A stretch of 7,298 nt of DNA from Pseudomonadota bacterium (GTDB lineage Bacteria; Pseudomonadota; Gammaproteobacteria; Xanthomonadales; Xanthomonadaceae). The stretch is taken from assembly GCA_019348095.1 (NCBI GenBank), contig JAHWKC010000112.1:1-7298 (forward strand), given 5' to 3'. Shown here in pieces: positions 6,593 to 7,298 of this stretch. The number at the start of each line of letters is the position of its first letter. Position 1 is the stretch's first letter. A program made the position numbers and the translations under genes. Below the pieces are notes generated by a model. That model made no database searches and had not been told where the DNA came from. It was given only the letters and a program-made list of their open reading frames with translations.

Positions 6593-7113
6593 CGGCTGCT
6601 CCCCGCGGGGCGCGGCACCCTCGCCATGATGGCCGCCACGGCCCGGGGGCGGTCGTCCCGGTCGAACACGGCGGAGCCGGCCACGAAGGTGTCCGCTCCC
6701 GCCTCCGCGCACGCGCCGATCGTGTCGGACGAGATCCCGCCGTCGACCTCGAGCCGGATCGCGCGGCCGCTGCGATCGATCCGCTGCCGCACGCGGCGCA
6801 GCTTCTCCAGCGTCGAGGGGATGAACGACTGCCCGCCGAAGCCGGGGTTGACCGACATCAGCAGCACCAGGTCGAGCTCGTCGAGCACCCAGTCCAGCAC
6901 CTCGACCGGCGTGGCCGGATTCAGCACCAGCCCCGCCTGGCAGCCGTGGGACTTGATCAACTGCACCGTGCGGTGCACATGGGCGCTGGCCTCGGGATGG
7001 AAGCTGATGATGCTGGCCCCGGCCTTGGCGAAGTCCGGCACGATCCGGTCGACCGGCTCGACCATCAGGTGCACGTCGATCGGGGCGGTCACGCCGTGCT
7101 TGCGCAGCGCCTG
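6589..7113 (-). CDS. rpe: Ribulose-phosphate 3-epimerase, N-terminus missing and replaced
   Basis: The segment covers roughly the last 170-175 residues of Rpe, the TIM-barrel enzyme that interconverts ribulose-5-phosphate and xylulose-5-phosphate in the pentose phosphate and Calvin pathways. Visible motifs are VHLMVEP with the metal-binding His, [29 protein letters not shown] (phosphate-side loop), LEVDGGIS with the catalytic Asp, and FVAGSAVF. The N-terminal part with the APSILSADF strand and the first metal-site His and Asp is absent; instead an EAL-domain fragment is joined in frame near 7099-7128. The protein as read could not be an active epimerase. The core up to LEVDGG resembles gammaproteobacterial Rpe, whereas the last 50 residues look more like those of another phylum, so a second source change near 6730-6755 is possible. 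The stop overlaps the downstream receiver start. Confidence 0.85.
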   Translation of the reverse strand, partial: QALRKHGVTAPIDVHLMVEPVDRIVPDFAKAGASIISFHPEASAHVHRTVQLIKSHGCQAGLVLNPATPVEVLDWVLDELDLVLLMSVNPGFGGQSFIPSTLEKLRRVRQRIDRSGRAIRLEVDGGISSDTIGACAEAGADTFVAGSAVFDRDDRPRAVAAIMARVPRPAGSSR

Positions 7114-7128
7114 GTCGACCTGCCGGGG
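7099..7128. other. Joint 3: in-frame EAL-Rpe fusion point
   Basis: On the minus strand the EAL pattern runs through [13 protein letters not shown] and the Rpe pattern starts at about [18 protein letters not shown]. The change of family takes place within about ten codons, with no linker, and removes the first 60 or so Rpe residues. Being in frame could be chance (one in three). I infer a chimeric join. Confidence 0.6.
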
Positions 7129-7298
7129 CAGGCCGAGGTCGGTGAGGTGCCGCACCGACAGGTTGACCGCGACGGTGACGTCGTGGCCGGCGGCGCGCCA
7201 CTCGGCCACCGCGGCCAGGGCGAGGTCGAGGACGGTCAGCGTCAGCGGCGTGATGAGCCCGGTGTTCTCGACCACGGGCAGGAACTCGTCGGGCATCA
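7114..7298 (-). CDS. EAL-domain (c-di-GMP phosphodiesterase) fragment
   Basis: About 60 residues of the middle of an EAL domain read on the minus strand from the window edge: [15 protein letters not shown], a helix [15 protein letters not shown], then [14 protein letters not shown]. The P-x-x-F-(I/L)-P, E-x-TG-x-I and NLS elements are family hallmarks; the Asn of NLS is one of the metal-binding residues of c-di-GMP-specific phosphodiesterases. The ExLxR motif that names the domain would lie just outside the window. The ATG at 7296-7294 is internal, not a start: the two bases before it fit a Leu codon of the usual pattern. The phosphodiesterase is cut before its DDFG motif, so no function is expected. 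Sequence style is actinobacterial-like by impression only. Confidence 0.7.

Noticed and set aside
1..7298. CRISPR array, tRNA/rRNA genes, insertion sequences, integrase or attachment sites
   Set aside because: None was seen on either strand: no regularly spaced repeats, no cloverleaf-like segment, no transposase motifs and no terminal inverted repeats at the joints.

Overview
The window looks like a mosaic. A coherent central block (about 247-6370, + strand) reads as high-GC gammaproteobacterial DNA of Xanthomonadaceae type (Lysobacter/Xanthomonas relatives). It is flanked by fragments of unrelated genes that appear to come from other high-GC bacteria. The central assignment rests on the metB-wzm-wzt gene order, which is the known edge of the O-antigen (LPS) locus in Xanthomonas, and on the recalled protein character of MetB, Wzm and Wzt. 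It was not checked against a database.

Layout. Positions 1-~245 hold a piece of a STAS-like protein with a two-CxxC zinc-ribbon tail, resembling proteins of myxobacteria and other Deltaproteobacteria. It is cut mid-gene and followed in another frame by the C-terminus of a GspM/PilO-like type II secretion protein. That protein overlaps a small GspC-like inner-membrane protein (431-931), which is followed by a complete GspD-family secretin lipoprotein (948-3143). A 273-base gap with a hairpin and a possible promoter leads to metB (cystathionine gamma-synthase/lyase, GTG start at 3417). metB overlaps wzm (4562-5422) by four bases, and wzt starts one base after wzm. Wzm and Wzt form the ABC transporter that exports lipid-linked O-antigen polysaccharide.

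Wzt is lost at about 6366-6384, inside its C-terminal substrate-recognition part. There the sequence enters a minus-strand response-regulator receiver domain read in the opposite direction. Upstream of that on the minus strand lies the C-terminal two thirds of ribulose-phosphate 3-epimerase (Rpe), with an ATGA stop/start overlap. Rpe is joined in frame to a fragment of a c-di-GMP phosphodiesterase EAL domain that runs off the right edge. A further change of source inside rpe, near 6730-6755, is possible.

The two intact functional units are the end of a type II secretion operon (periplasm-to-outside protein export) and the metB-wzm-wzt unit (sulfur amino acid metabolism co-transcribed with O-antigen export). 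The most unusual signals are the three or four joints. All fall within genes, at short GC-rich stretches where both sides remain readable, and all leave truncated proteins. Assembly or amplification chimerism explains them better than a new biological system. I saw no CRISPR array, tRNA, rRNA, insertion sequence or integrase.
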